Shown in pieces: positions 36,567-44,705 of a DNA stretch of 64,000 nucleotides. Position 1 is the first letter of the stretch. Every line of letters starts with the position of its first letter. The notes below the pieces were generated by a model. That model did not search any database. It was not told the origin of the DNA and worked only from the letters and a program-made list of their open reading frames with translations. The translations under genes and the position numbers were made by a program. The DNA is from Variovorax davisae (lineage in GTDB: Bacteria > Pseudomonadota > Gammaproteobacteria > Burkholderiales > Burkholderiaceae_C), in contig NZ_JASZYS010000003.1 in the NCBI RefSeq assembly GCF_030316845.1, positions 532,997-596,996 of the forward strand, written 5' to 3'.

Positions 36567-36875
36567 CCAGGATGTAGTGAGCGTTCCACTTCGCCTCGCC
36601 TGGGGCGGCGAGCCACGTGATCGTTTGGCAAGTGCCACCGGGCTGCGCGTCGTGGCGGCTTGCTCAAGGTCGTGGTCAGGAGCGCTGAGGTCAGCAGGGG
36701 GCTGCGGGTCTGTCGCATCACCTCCCACTTAGGCGCGTGCCGCATTGGGCTCGCGAGTAGGCGCGCCTCGCATACGACCGGCACTGTCCGCCCATTGCGA
36801 AGCCAGGGGATCGATGGCAAAGCGCGGTCAGACCGCGACAGAAGCGTCGCAGGCCGGGAAGCGCATTGAACGAAA
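36567..36875. other. 309-bp gap, nothing recognised
   Basis: Short frames on both strands have no family resemblance. The stretch ends where the first copy of the repeated promoter module begins. Confidence 0.35.
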
Positions 36876-36931
36876 TGCATCTACCGCGTGCAGAGACATC
36901 AGTTCCATCCACGTGCGCCGCGGGTCATCAT
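36876..36931 (+). promoter_or_regulatory. TGCA-N9-TGCA promoter module, copy 1
   Basis: TGCA at 36876 and again at 36889, then AGAnnTCAG, a -35-like TTCCAT (36903-36908), exactly 17 bp, and a -10-like CATCAT (36926-36931). The same 56-bp layout recurs at four more sites between 38.2 and 46.5 kb. It precedes the exported HD-domain gene by 40 bp. Confidence 0.75.
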
Positions 36932-36971
36932 TCGCGGCATGGAAAACGTGTCCGTCATACAAGGAACCGCC

Positions 36972-37745
36972 ATGAGGATAGGTGAAACTCTTCGCTGCAT
37001 CTCTATCTCTATCTCGCTCACGCTGGCCGCATGCATCGCGGCACCGAACGCTCATGCCCAGGCGGTCGCGCCACAACGGGACAGGGCCGTCCTGAACGAA
37101 CGCGATCCACTCTCCGACACGAGGATTCCCGACACCGCGTTGGCGCGCGACGCGGCGCAGGCCATCCGACAGGCGGAGGGTGAGCTCTTGTACGAGCACT
37201 CGATGCGGGTCTATTACTGGGCCGCCTTGGTCGCAAAGCGCAAGGGGCTGGCCATCGACCCCGAACTTCTCTACGTCGCTGCCATGTTCCACGATTACGG
37301 GCTGACGGCCGGCTATGGGGAGAGCCATCTCCGCTTCGAGGTGGATGGCGCCAACGCTGCACGGGAGTTCCTGCGCAGCCACGGCAGGCCTGAGGCGGAA
37401 GCCCAGAGAGTCTGGCTTTCGATCGCACTGCATACGACGAATGGCATCTCTCGCCATCTCGATCCCATCGCACAGATTCTGGCTGAGGGTGCCAACATGG
37501 ACCTCGTCGGGGCAGGCTTTGGCGACTTCACGAGCGCGCAGCGGCGCGCGGTCGAGGCTGCCCACCCGCGTCCGCCATCGTTCGCGGACGACTTCCTGCG
37601 CGACGTATACGAAAGCCTGAAGCACCGCCCGGAGACCACGCAGGGCACCGGCCTGGCGGACGTCATTGCGTCCCGGGATCCTGCTTTCCGGCGCAGGGAC
37701 TTCAGCAGCCTGGTGCGCCAGTCGCCCTGGGCCAGCGGGAAATAG
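36972..37745 (+). CDS. HD-domain protein with signal peptide or lipobox
   Basis: The 257-residue protein starts at ATG 36972 after AAGGAA. The leader (ISISLTLAACIAAPNAHAQ) offers a lipobox LAAC (18-21) and a signal peptidase I site at AHA-Q. The HD domain shows HSMRVYYWA and AAMFHDYGLT and continues FEVDGANAAREFLRSHG and ALHTTNGI, resembling cyanamide-hydratase-like HD proteins. A cytoplasmic paralogue without leader lies at 38370-39014. Export of an HD hydrolase is unusual; its substrate is unknown. It is driven by module copy 1. Confidence 0.82.
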   Translation: MRIGETLRCISISISLTLAACIAAPNAHAQAVAPQRDRAVLNERDPLSDTRIPDTALARDAAQAIRQAEGELLYEHSMRVYYWAALVAKRKGLAIDPELLYVAAMFHDYGLTAGYGESHLRFEVDGANAAREFLRSHGRPEAEAQRVWLSIALHTTNGISRHLDPIAQILAEGANMDLVGAGFGDFTSAQRRAVEAAHPRPPSFADDFLRDVYESLKHRPETTQGTGLADVIASRDPAFRRRDFSSLVRQSPWASGK

Positions 37746-37879
37746 CGGGAGCAGGCGGGAAGGCGGAAGCCTCCCGTCTCACGATCGCGCGCCAGGGCGC
37801 GTAGCAGCCGATGCGGGTTGCATTGGGCGCGATCGTGTGCGTCTCCTCGGCCTGACGCGGATCGCGATCCCGGGGTATG

Positions 37880-38213
37880 GCCGATATGCGGCGATGAAAT
37901 CGACCGTGGAACGCTCGTGCGCGACTGGGCCAGGGAGCTCGGCCCGCGCTGAATCCGCGTGAACGCGATCGCACCCGGCCCCATCGCCACCGACTTCAGC
38001 CGCGAGGTGTACGAAGCCAACCCGCAGTTGCTGATCAAGATCGCCCAGAACACCGCACTCGGAAGGCTGGGGCAGGCGGAGGACATCGGCCCGGTCATCG
38101 CATTTCTCTGCTCGGAGGCGGCTGCATGGGTCAACGTACGGCGGCTGGGTGCCAGCGGCGGGCAGATGATCCGACGCACGCGCGTCTGGAGTGACTTTCC
38201 GTCGTGCCGGTGA
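37880..38213 (+). pseudogene. Short-chain dehydrogenase remnant
   Basis: The catalytic YAAMKSTVE segment (YxxxK) is visible near 37885 but the frame then shifts, and a TGA interrupts LGPR-IRVNAIAPGPI. The downstream frame (37959-38213) encodes the SDR C-terminal region, NAIAPGPIATDFSREVYEAN and GRLGQAEDIGPVIAFLCSEA. The N-terminal Rossmann half is missing. It lies between the two HD paralogues. Confidence 0.7.
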
Positions 38214-38224
38214 CTTGAGCCGCA

Positions 38225-38280
38225 TGCAAGTTGTCCTTGCACAGAGTTCAGTTCCATTCCGTCCCCCGGCAGCTGATGAT
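38225..38280 (+). promoter_or_regulatory. TGCA-N9-TGCA promoter module, copy 2
   Basis: TGCA at 38225 and 38238, AGAGTTCAG, -35-like TTCCAT (38252-38257), 17 bp, -10-like GATGAT (38275-38280). It lies 89 bp before the second HD-domain gene. Confidence 0.75.
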
Positions 38281-38369
38281 GACGCCATCGCGGTGCCGCG
38301 CAATCCGCATTGGCGAGCTGCAACGGCAAGACGTCCCACTGCCACCATTACCACCCGTCGAGGAAAGTT

Positions 38370-39014
38370 ATGACGCCCAAAGAAGTTTCCGGAGTACGCA
38401 TCCCCGATAGCCAGCTCGCCCGCGAGCTGACAGAGTTCGTTCGCGACACCGAGAGCGACCTGCTCTACAACCACTCCCTGCGCTGCTACTGCTGGGGCTG
38501 CCTCGCAGGGCGTCGCAAAGGGCTGAAGTACGACGCCGAACTGCTCTACGCCGCCTCGATGTTCCACGACATCGGCCTGACGGCTAGGTACGAGAACAGT
38601 CAGCTTCGCTTTGAAGTGGACGGCGCGAACGCGGCGGGTGATTTCCTCCGGAGCCATGGCATTTCTGAAACGGACATCGAGGCGGTCTGGAACGCCGTGG
38701 CCCTCCACACTACCCCCGGCATCCCGCAGTTCATGCGGGCGGAGATCGCCCTCGTCCAGGCGGCCGCGGGCATGGACGTTGCCGGTCGGGGCTACGACGA
38801 GTTCACGGACGCGGAACGCCAGGCGGTCCTTGCCGCTTTTCCACGCGAAGTCGACTTCAAGACCGGAATCATCGATGCCTTCTACGAAGGCATGAAGCAC
38901 CGCCCCGCCAGCACCGTCGGCACCTTCAATGACGACTTCCTCGCGCACAAGGACCCGCACTTCCAGCGGGTCGATATGTGCACAGTCATCCACGCGTCGA
39001 AGTGGCAGGGATGA
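38370..39014 (+). CDS. HD-domain protein, cytoplasmic paralogue
   Basis: The 214-residue protein starts at ATG 38370 after CGAGGAAAG and lacks a signal peptide. Its HD domain (LYNHSLRCYCWGCLAGRRKG, AASMFHDIGLTARYE, FEVDGANAAGDFLRSHG, ALHTTPGI) aligns throughout with the exported paralogue upstream. The family includes cyanamide hydratase-like enzymes that act on small nitrogen compounds, which would suit a nitroaromatic island, but the substrate is unproven. It is preceded by module copy 2. Confidence 0.82.
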   Translation: MTPKEVSGVRIPDSQLARELTEFVRDTESDLLYNHSLRCYCWGCLAGRRKGLKYDAELLYAASMFHDIGLTARYENSQLRFEVDGANAAGDFLRSHGISETDIEAVWNAVALHTTPGIPQFMRAEIALVQAAAGMDVAGRGYDEFTDAERQAVLAAFPREVDFKTGIIDAFYEGMKHRPASTVGTFNDDFLAHKDPHFQRVDMCTVIHASKWQG

Positions 39015-39063
39015 TGCGGTTGCAGCTTCAGGAGCGCCTGCTGGCGTTCTCTTGAGGTGAGGA

Positions 39064-39471
39064 ATGGACCGACTGCAGTCCTTGCCCGTGGCGAGAGAAC
39101 TGGTCATGGTTCCTGAAGCGCCAAGGCGGGCAGAGCCAGTTCAGCGTGCACCTCGCGGCACAGCCGCGGAGAAGTCGGACATCCGCAATGTGCAGGATCA
39201 TGTCGTGTCCCAACTGAAGGCCGCCCTGTCAGTGCCCCGGCTCGCCGCGCGCGTGCGCATGAGCCAACGCAATTTCGCGCGCGTGTTCCGCGACGGGACG
39301 GGATGACGCCGGAGCGGTTCGTCGAGAAGGCGCGCCGGCTCAAGGACTAGGATGCCCATCGATGCGGCTGGCGACGAAGGTCGGCTACGCGAACGTGGAG
39401 GCCTTCCGCCGCACGTTCATTTGGCGGCCCGGGGTGAGTCCACGTGAGGATCGGAAACAGTTTGTGGACTG
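39064..39471 (+). pseudogene. Remnant of a GlxA-type AraC-family regulator
   Basis: The segment encodes the linker and C-terminal AraC helix-turn-helix of a GlxA-like protein in shifted frames: VARELVMVPEAP, VQDHVVSQLKAALSVPRLA, MSQRNFARVFRDGTG, then GMTPERFVEKARRLKD with a stop, then TKVGYANVEAFRRTF. The order and wording match the intact regulator at 47288-48241. The amidotransferase-like half is absent. Its 3' end overlaps the C-terminal codons of the minus-strand nitroreductase. Confidence 0.75.
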
Positions 39472-40202
39472 AGCACAGTCGCCGCGCGCGCAGGTGGGGC
39501 AGGCTCGAAGCCGACGAACTGCGCGAACTCGCGCGCACCCTGTCGCGGCATGCGGACCTGGTTCACCGCCGCGGCCGTTTCGGCGAAGCCCATGGACATG
39601 CCGCAGGCGGTCAGGTGGTCTGGGGACATGCCCAGGCGGGAAGCGATCACAGGATGGAAGCGTGCGAACGACACCTGCGGGCACGTGGCGATGCCGCGTG
39701 CCCCGGCGGCGATCATCACGTTCTGCACGAACAGCCCCACGTCGAGCCAGCTGTGTGCCGTCAGGCGCCGGTCAATGCTGAAGAGCAGGCCGACCGGCGC
39801 GCCGAAGAAGTGGAAGTTCTTCTCGGTCTGTCCGGAGCGCGCGTCGGCGTCGTGCCGGTCGATTCCGAGACAGCCATAGTACCGCGTCGCGAAGTCCGCC
39901 TGTCGTTCGCCGAATTCCGGGGGCAGCGGATCCGGGAAATGGGGTGACGGGGGCAGGCTTCCTTCCCGGAAGCTCGCTACCAGCGCGTCGCCCAACTCGC
40001 GCAGGGCGGCGCCCGCAAGCACGTGCACGCGCCAAGGCTGCGTGTTCGAATTGCTGGGCGCCGTCGCGGCGGCGTCGAGGATCTCGAGCACCGTCTCTGC
40101 TGGGAGCGGGTCCGGTCGGTACGCGCGCGTGGACCGGCGTGACTGCAGCACCCGGTCGACACAGCGCGCAATTTCCGCCTGAGTGCAGTTAGCCGTGTCC
40201 AT
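39417..40202 (-). CDS. Nitroreductase family protein (paralogue 2)
   Basis: The 261-residue protein starts at ATG 40202, whose T lies just one base from the stop of the upstream Bug gene. Motifs are RSTRAYRPDPLP, APSNSNTQPWRVHVL, FFGAPVGLLFSIDRRL and GIATCPQVSFARFHP. The usual C-terminus is followed by about 25 extra residues (PAPPARAATVLSPQTVSDPH) that overlap the AraC remnant, probably a read-through into decayed DNA. It forms an operon with the Bug receptor under module copy 3. Confidence 0.88.
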   Translation of the reverse strand: MDTANCTQAEIARCVDRVLQSRRSTRAYRPDPLPAETVLEILDAAATAPSNSNTQPWRVHVLAGAALRELGDALVASFREGSLPPSPHFPDPLPPEFGERQADFATRYYGCLGIDRHDADARSGQTEKNFHFFGAPVGLLFSIDRRLTAHSWLDVGLFVQNVMIAAGARGIATCPQVSFARFHPVIASRLGMSPDHLTACGMSMGFAETAAAVNQVRMPRQGAREFAQFVGFEPAPPARAATVLSPQTVSDPHVDSPRAAK

Positions 40203-40203
40203 G

Positions 40204-41184
40204 TCAGTCCTCGGAGCGGAACCCGGAAGCCTGCACGATGGGACGCCAGAATTCCCGCTGGGCCTGCAGCTGCTTCGCATACTCGCCGGGCGGAAGGGTC
40301 AGCGTCTCCAGGCCGACCTTCTCGAAGGCCGAGCGCAGCGCTGGATCCTTGGCTGCGGCAACGATGGATGCATGCACCGCCTGCACGGTCGACTCGGGGG
40401 TCCCGGGTGGCGCGAAGACCCCATAGTTCTCCACCCCGAGAACCTTAGAGTATCCCTGCTCGATGAAGGTGGGTACCGTGGGCAGAAAGGCGGAGCGCTT
40501 CTCGCCGGAGACACCCAGGATCCTGAGCTTGCCTTGTTGCAGGTAAGGCAGGAAGTCGGCGACGAACCCGAAGTACGCCGGGATCTGCCCACCGATCAGG
40601 TCCTGAATCGCCGGTGCGGATCCGCGATAGCCCACGTGTTGCAGCTTCAGTCCCGCGGTGTCGGAGAGCTGGTATCCGAGGAAATGCGCAAAGGAGCCGG
40701 CCGCGGGCGACGCATAGGTGGCGGAGCTCGGCGTGCGACGCACCCATTCGACATACGTCTGCAGGTCATGTACGCTGGCCGGCGTAGCGCTGCTCACGGC
40801 AAACGCACAGGTCGCGGCGACCACTGGCGACACCGGCACCAAGTCTGCCGCTGGATCGTACGCGAGCCGTGCATAGACGTGCGGGTAGATCGTGAGCGCG
40901 GATGCGTGCGTGCACAGGAGCACACTGCCGTCCGCTCGCTCACGTTTCAACTGGCTGTTGGCGATGCGGCCGGCGGCCCCCGCACGGTTGTCCACGATGT
41001 ACTGGCGCCCCTGCTTGCGCCAGGCCTCCGTCAGGTGGCGTGCCGTCGTGTCGAGAGTTCCCCCCGGGGGATAGCCGACGACCAGCTTGCCCACGCCCGT
41101 CTGGGACAACGCCGGCGGTAGCCAGCCCGCGGCCGGCACGGCCAGGGCGATGCGCGCAAAAGCGCGCCGATTGATTGCGTCCAT
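40204..41184 (-). CDS. Bug-family TTT substrate-binding protein
   Basis: The 326-residue product starts at ATG 41184. The leader has RRAFARIALAVPAAGWLPPALSQ, a Tat-like RR followed by a hydrophobic stretch. Motifs KLVVGYPPGGTLDTTARHL, GAAGRIANSQLKRERADG and VGYRGSAPAIQDLIGGQIPA match the paralogue at 34412-35398. Close coupling to a nitroreductase gene suggests that the receptor captures a nitroaromatic acid. Transcription is expected from module copy 3. Confidence 0.88.
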   Translation of the reverse strand: MDAINRRAFARIALAVPAAGWLPPALSQTGVGKLVVGYPPGGTLDTTARHLTEAWRKQGRQYIVDNRAGAAGRIANSQLKRERADGSVLLCTHASALTIYPHVYARLAYDPAADLVPVSPVVAATCAFAVSSATPASVHDLQTYVEWVRRTPSSATYASPAAGSFAHFLGYQLSDTAGLKLQHVGYRGSAPAIQDLIGGQIPAYFGFVADFLPYLQQGKLRILGVSGEKRSAFLPTVPTFIEQGYSKVLGVENYGVFAPPGTPESTVQAVHASIVAAAKDPALRSAFEKVGLETLTLPPGEYAKQLQAQREFWRPIVQASGFRSED

Positions 41185-41221
41185 TCCGCACCTCGCTTCG
41201 CTAAATGATTGGTATGACCGA

Positions 41222-41277
41222 ATCATGGTCGGCTGGCGCGCGAGTTGGAACTGAAGTCTTTGCATGGGCAAAGTGCA
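41222..41277 (-). promoter_or_regulatory. TGCA-N9-TGCA promoter module, copy 3
   Basis: Read on the minus strand: TGCA twice spaced by 9 bp, AGACTTCAG, -35-like TTCCAA (41245-41250), 17 bp, -10-like CATGAT (41222-41227). It is 38 bp before the Bug/nitroreductase operon. Confidence 0.75.
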
Positions 41278-41304
41278 TGCCATTCAACTTGCCCGTTTGC
41301 GCCG

Positions 41305-42285
41305 CTAACCGAGCGCGTCCTCGGCGACACGTGCCATTGCGGCCACCGCTTCGCGCAGCCAGACATGGCCCTCGTCGTGTTCGTCGCGGCGGTGCCAGAC
41401 CGCCCGAATTGTGGACGTTCCTGCCTGATAAGGGGGTTGCCGTCGCAGCAGGTCGCTGTTCTTCGCCAGTGCCATGGCAAGCGAGGCGGGCACGATGGAC
41501 AACATCTCGGTCTCGCGCAGCAGGGCGGGGATGGCCAGCGAGTGTGGAACTGTCACGCGCGCGCGCGGGACTTTCTGTGCCGTAAGCAGCGCCTCCTCCA
41601 GCGCGTGGCGGTCGAACATCTCGGACTGCCGCGCAAGGCCACGCTCCAGAATGAAGCCGCCCACCGCGCCTTCTTCCTCGCCCCCAACCGAAAGCGTGAC
41701 CAGCGGGAACTTCGCCATGTCCTGGAGCGTGAGCTTGCGGCGCGAAGCAGGATGCCCATTTCGCATCAGGATCGCTTCGCCCTGCGACATGAGCGTGCGG
41801 GAGTTCAGCCGGCCAGGCACCTGCGAGAAGATGCCGATGGCCAGATCGATGCGGCGCAGGTCAATCTGCTCCGCGAGGTCGAGCCGGGTGAAAGGACGGA
41901 TGACGAGGTCCACGCCCGGTGCCGAGCGCTGCAACTCGCGCGAGAGCGGTGCGACGATGACTGTCGTCAGGTGGTCATTCGCGGCGATGACGAAACGCCG
42001 CGTCGACTGTTGCGGAGAGAACGGCTCGACGCCCAGTGTGGCCTCGATCCGCCGCAGCGAGTCGCGCAAGGCAGGGGCCATCGCCGCGGCACGGCCGGTA
42101 GGGACCATGCCTTTCCCCGTGCGCATGAAGAGCTCGTCCCCCACCAGTTCACGAAGCCTGGCGAGGGCATGGCTTACCGCTGACTGCGATATGTGCAGCC
42201 GCTTGCCTGCGAGGACCAGGTTGCGTTCCTCGTACACGGCATCGAAGACCTTGAGCAGGTTGAGGTCTGTCCGGCCGATGCCCAT
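41305..42285 (-). CDS. LysR-family regulator, PnbR-like
   Basis: The 326-residue protein starts MGIGRTDLNLLKVFDAVYEE at ATG 42285 after GGAGTACGAAG. The helix-turn-helix HISQSAVSHALARLRELVGDELF and the C-terminal VWHRRDEHDEGHVWLRE are clear. It is divergent from the PnbB/PnbA-like genes, as pnbR accompanies the 4-nitrobenzoate genes in Pseudomonas putida TW3, and it lies between promoter module copies 3 and 4. It is therefore the best candidate for the activator that recognises TGCA-N9-TGCA. Confidence 0.85.
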   Translation of the reverse strand: MGIGRTDLNLLKVFDAVYEERNLVLAGKRLHISQSAVSHALARLRELVGDELFMRTGKGMVPTGRAAAMAPALRDSLRRIEATLGVEPFSPQQSTRRFVIAANDHLTTVIVAPLSRELQRSAPGVDLVIRPFTRLDLAEQIDLRRIDLAIGIFSQVPGRLNSRTLMSQGEAILMRNGHPASRRKLTLQDMAKFPLVTLSVGGEEEGAVGGFILERGLARQSEMFDRHALEEALLTAQKVPRARVTVPHSLAIPALLRETEMLSIVPASLAMALAKNSDLLRRQPPYQAGTSTIRAVWHRRDEHDEGHVWLREAVAAMARVAEDALG

Positions 42286-42311
42286 CTTCGTACTCCAGCT
42301 AATGAACGGCA

Positions 42312-42367
42312 TGCATTATGGACTTGCAGAGAGATCAGTTCCATCTCCGGGGAGTCTCGCCCATCAT
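42312..42367 (+). promoter_or_regulatory. TGCA-N9-TGCA promoter module, copy 4
   Basis: TGCA at 42312 and 42325, AGAGATCAG, -35-like TTCCAT (42339-42344), 17 bp, -10-like CATCAT (42362-42367). It starts 27 bp from the divergent LysR start and ends 29 bp before the PnbB-like gene. Confidence 0.8.
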
Positions 42368-42395
42368 CGCAACCAGCCAACCAGGAGCTCGCACG

Positions 42396-42944
42396 ATGAT
42401 TACCGAAACACTCATACAAGACCGAGAGGCCTTGATCGACCACTGCATCCCCTTCCTCGAGGAAGTGAAGGACATGACGGCGAGCACCGAGGTCGAACGC
42501 TGGCTGAACCGGAAGTACGGGCCGGACAGCGAGCTGTACCAGACGCTCGCGAGCCTCGTGAAGAAGGGTGTGGAAGACGGCTGGGCGGCGAATGTGGAGA
42601 TCGACGGCCCGCACTACCGTCGCAGCCGCATCGCCGAACCTTCGGACAATACCGTCCACTTCAGCATCACTGCGGTGTACATGGATAGCACGGGGAACGA
42701 GCAGGGCCATCCCGACCACCGGTTCCGCGGCCAATACCATGGCCACCCTTACGGCGAATTCAACATGGTTGTGCCCGTCACGCCCGGTGCAGCCTTGAAC
42801 GGTCCGAACGGCTGGTGCTTCGGCGGGTGGACCGCGCCCTCGCCCGGCAGCCAGCACTATCCCGAAGCGAAGGGAGGCGCCGTCATCGCGCTCTTCTTCC
42901 TGCCTTCGGGCCGGATTTCGTATCACGCCGCGCCGCAGGAGTGA
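42396..42944 (+). CDS. pnbB: PnbB-like 4-hydroxylaminobenzoate lyase (DUF4863 family)
   Basis: The 182-residue protein has a helical N-terminus (WLNRKYGPDSELYQTLASLV) and a cupin-like C-terminal half with FRGQYHGHPYGEFNMVVPV, NGWCFGGWTAPSPGSQHYPE and GGAVIALFFLPSGRISYH. I recognise it as the PnbB/DUF4863 family, whose known member converts 4-hydroxylaminobenzoate to protocatechuate and ammonia. The nitroreductase gene 3 bp downstream and the divergent PnbR-like LysR support this. The identification is from pattern memory and context only. Confidence 0.68.
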   Translation: MITETLIQDREALIDHCIPFLEEVKDMTASTEVERWLNRKYGPDSELYQTLASLVKKGVEDGWAANVEIDGPHYRRSRIAEPSDNTVHFSITAVYMDSTGNEQGHPDHRFRGQYHGHPYGEFNMVVPVTPGAALNGPNGWCFGGWTAPSPGSQHYPEAKGGAVIALFFLPSGRISYHAAPQE

Positions 42945-42947
42945 GCC

Positions 42948-43658
42948 ATGACCACGAACCCTCGTGAATGGGCCCAGGAGGCCGTCGCGCAATGTGTGGC
43001 GAGCGTCGTGCGCTCCCGCCGGGCGGTGCGCGCCTTCAAACAGAAACCGCTCGAACGCAAGCTGTTGGAGGAGATTTTGTCGGACGCGGCCACCGCGCCG
43101 AGCGGCGCCAACATCCAACCCTGGCGGGTGTATGTCGTGACCGGAGCGGCCAAGGAGGAATTGGCTGCGGCGCTGGTCGCGGCGTCGCGGTCCGGGACGA
43201 CTCCCGCGCCCGCACACTTCCCCGAGCCGCTGCCCGAGGTGTTCCGCGCCAGGTTGCAGGACTTCGGCGCTCGGTACTACGCATCCCTGGGTATCGAACG
43301 CAGCGACGCGGCGGCACGCACCCGCCAGTCCGAACGGAATTTCTCTTTCTTCGGCGCGCCAGTCGGCCTCCTTTTCAGTGTCGACCGCCGCCTGAAGCCG
43401 CACAGCTGGATCGATCTCGGTCTCTTCGCGCAGAACCTGATGATCTCTGCCAAGGCGCGGGGCATCGACACTTGTCCGCAGGTCTCTTTCGCCCCATTCC
43501 ACGACGTGATCGCCTCGCATGTCGGGATGGCACCTGAGGAAGTGACGGCTTTCGGCATGTCCATGGGCTACGGCGACCCCGATGCACCCGTTAACCAAAC
43601 GGCGATGTCGCGCGAGCGCGTGCAGGATTTCGCTCGCATGGTCGGCTTTCCCGAATGA
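42948..43658 (+). CDS. pnbA: Nitroreductase, PnbA-like (paralogue 3)
   Basis: The 236-residue protein begins 3 bp after the PnbB-like stop. Motifs are RSRRAVRAFKQKPL, APSGANIQPWRVYVV, FFGAPVGLLFSVDRRLKPHS and GIDTCPQVSFAPFHD. With PnbB it would form the two-step route nitrobenzoate to hydroxylaminobenzoate to a catechol plus ammonia. It is almost the same length and wording as paralogue 1 at 33601-34311. The ring position of the nitro group cannot be read from sequence. Confidence 0.85.
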   Translation: MTTNPREWAQEAVAQCVASVVRSRRAVRAFKQKPLERKLLEEILSDAATAPSGANIQPWRVYVVTGAAKEELAAALVAASRSGTTPAPAHFPEPLPEVFRARLQDFGARYYASLGIERSDAAARTRQSERNFSFFGAPVGLLFSVDRRLKPHSWIDLGLFAQNLMISAKARGIDTCPQVSFAPFHDVIASHVGMAPEEVTAFGMSMGYGDPDAPVNQTAMSRERVQDFARMVGFPE

Positions 43659-43674
43659 ACCTAGGAGAACTCAC

Positions 43675-44118
43675 TTGAAGAACACACTGCTCGCCTGCGT
43701 CGTGGCGGTCACGATGGGCGCACTTGGCCCCGCTTCCGTCTCGGCCCATGAGACGACCGAGAAGGTCACCCCCGCATTCCGGCAAGCCATCCCCAACATT
43801 CCCGGAAAGTCGCTCATCTCAGTCGTCGTGGACTACGCGCCCGGCGCTGCATCGCGTCCGCACGTGCATGCGAAGTCCGCGTTCATCTACGCGTACGTGC
43901 TTTCTGGCGCAATCGAATCTCGGATCGACGACGGCCCTGTGCAGGTCCTGCATGCGGGGGAAAGCTTTTATGAGCCCCCGGGCGCAAGACACGTCGTAAG
44001 CCGCAACGCGAGCAAGACCGAGCCTGCCAGGTTGCTCGCCGTCTTCGTGCTGGACACCGGGGACACCCCTCTCACTACTCCCACTACCTCAACCGAATCT
44101 TCGAGGAACAAGCCATGA
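43675..44118 (+). CDS. Secreted single-domain cupin
   Basis: The start is TTG 43675, five bases after TAGGAGAA; no ATG fits. The 147-residue product has a signal peptide (LACVVAVTMGALGPASVSA, cut before HET). The cupin strand motifs PHVHAKSAFIYAYVLSGAIE and AGESFYEPPGARHVVSRN carry the metal-binding His/Glu set. The Thr/Ser-rich tail is disordered. It lies between pnbA-like and CMD genes with a 4-bp overlap to the latter. A second cupin with a membrane anchor ends the Rieske operon at 62537-63106. Confidence 0.82.
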   Translation: MKNTLLACVVAVTMGALGPASVSAHETTEKVTPAFRQAIPNIPGKSLISVVVDYAPGAASRPHVHAKSAFIYAYVLSGAIESRIDDGPVQVLHAGESFYEPPGARHVVSRNASKTEPARLLAVFVLDTGDTPLTTPTTSTESSRNKP

Positions 44119-44570
44119 CCATGCGTCTCGACTACAACCAACTCGCTCCCGCTGGCGCTAAGGCTCTCGGCACCCTCTATGGCTACGTCGCGCAGAGCGG
44201 TCTCTCGCCCGCCGTCGTGGACCTCGTCTACTTGCGCGTGTCCCAGATCAACAACTGCGCGTTCTGCCTGGACATGCACACGCGCGACTTGTTGAAGAAG
44301 GACTTGCCGATCGAGAAACTCGCGCTACTGCAGGCATGGCGGGAGGCCGGCGATCTCTTTGACCCGCGGGAGCGGGCCGCACTCGCCTGGGCAGAGTCGG
44401 TGACTCGCGTCGCCGACACCGCCGTGCCGGATGAAGACTACGAAGCCGCGCGCGACGTCTTCGCCGAGAAGGAATTGGTGGACCTCACCCTGGCAATCGG
44501 GCTGATGAACACCTACAACCGTATGGCGATCAGCTTCCGCAACACGCCGCAGGCCGTCCTGAAGAAGTAG
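44115..44570 (+). CDS. Carboxymuconolactone decarboxylase / AhpD-like protein
   Basis: The 151-residue protein has the AhpD-type CxxC motif NNCAFCLDMHTRD (Cys-x-x-Cys with downstream His) and the helical VDLTLAIGLMNTYNRMAISF tail. Members are peroxidase-like antioxidant proteins or, without CxxC, decarboxylases; the CxxC favours the redox type. It overlaps the cupin gene by 4 bp and is part of the PnbB/PnbA-like operon. A role in coping with reactive hydroxylamine or nitroso intermediates is inference. Confidence 0.88.
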   Translation: MTMRLDYNQLAPAGAKALGTLYGYVAQSGLSPAVVDLVYLRVSQINNCAFCLDMHTRDLLKKDLPIEKLALLQAWREAGDLFDPRERAALAWAESVTRVADTAVPDEDYEAARDVFAEKELVDLTLAIGLMNTYNRMAISFRNTPQAVLKK

Positions 44571-44614
44571 ACCTTCGGGCTCGATCCGAGCCAATTCACC
44601 CGCATTTCTTCGTC

Positions 44615-44641
44615 GCACCGTTGCCGATCCGGCAATGGTGC
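44615..44641 (+). terminator. Strong hairpin between CMD and wrbA genes
   Basis: GCACCGTTGCCG, loop ATC, CGGCAATGGTGC form a 12-bp stem with one G-U pair in RNA. No T-run follows, so it may be an attenuator, RNA-stabilising element or factor-assisted terminator rather than a simple intrinsic terminator. It would lower read-through into wrbA. Confidence 0.45.
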
Positions 44642-44705
44642 CGCCGTGTGGCGGCCAATACTTTGGTGGCCTTTCCCAACGAATCACCGAATACCTGAAA
44701 TCAAA

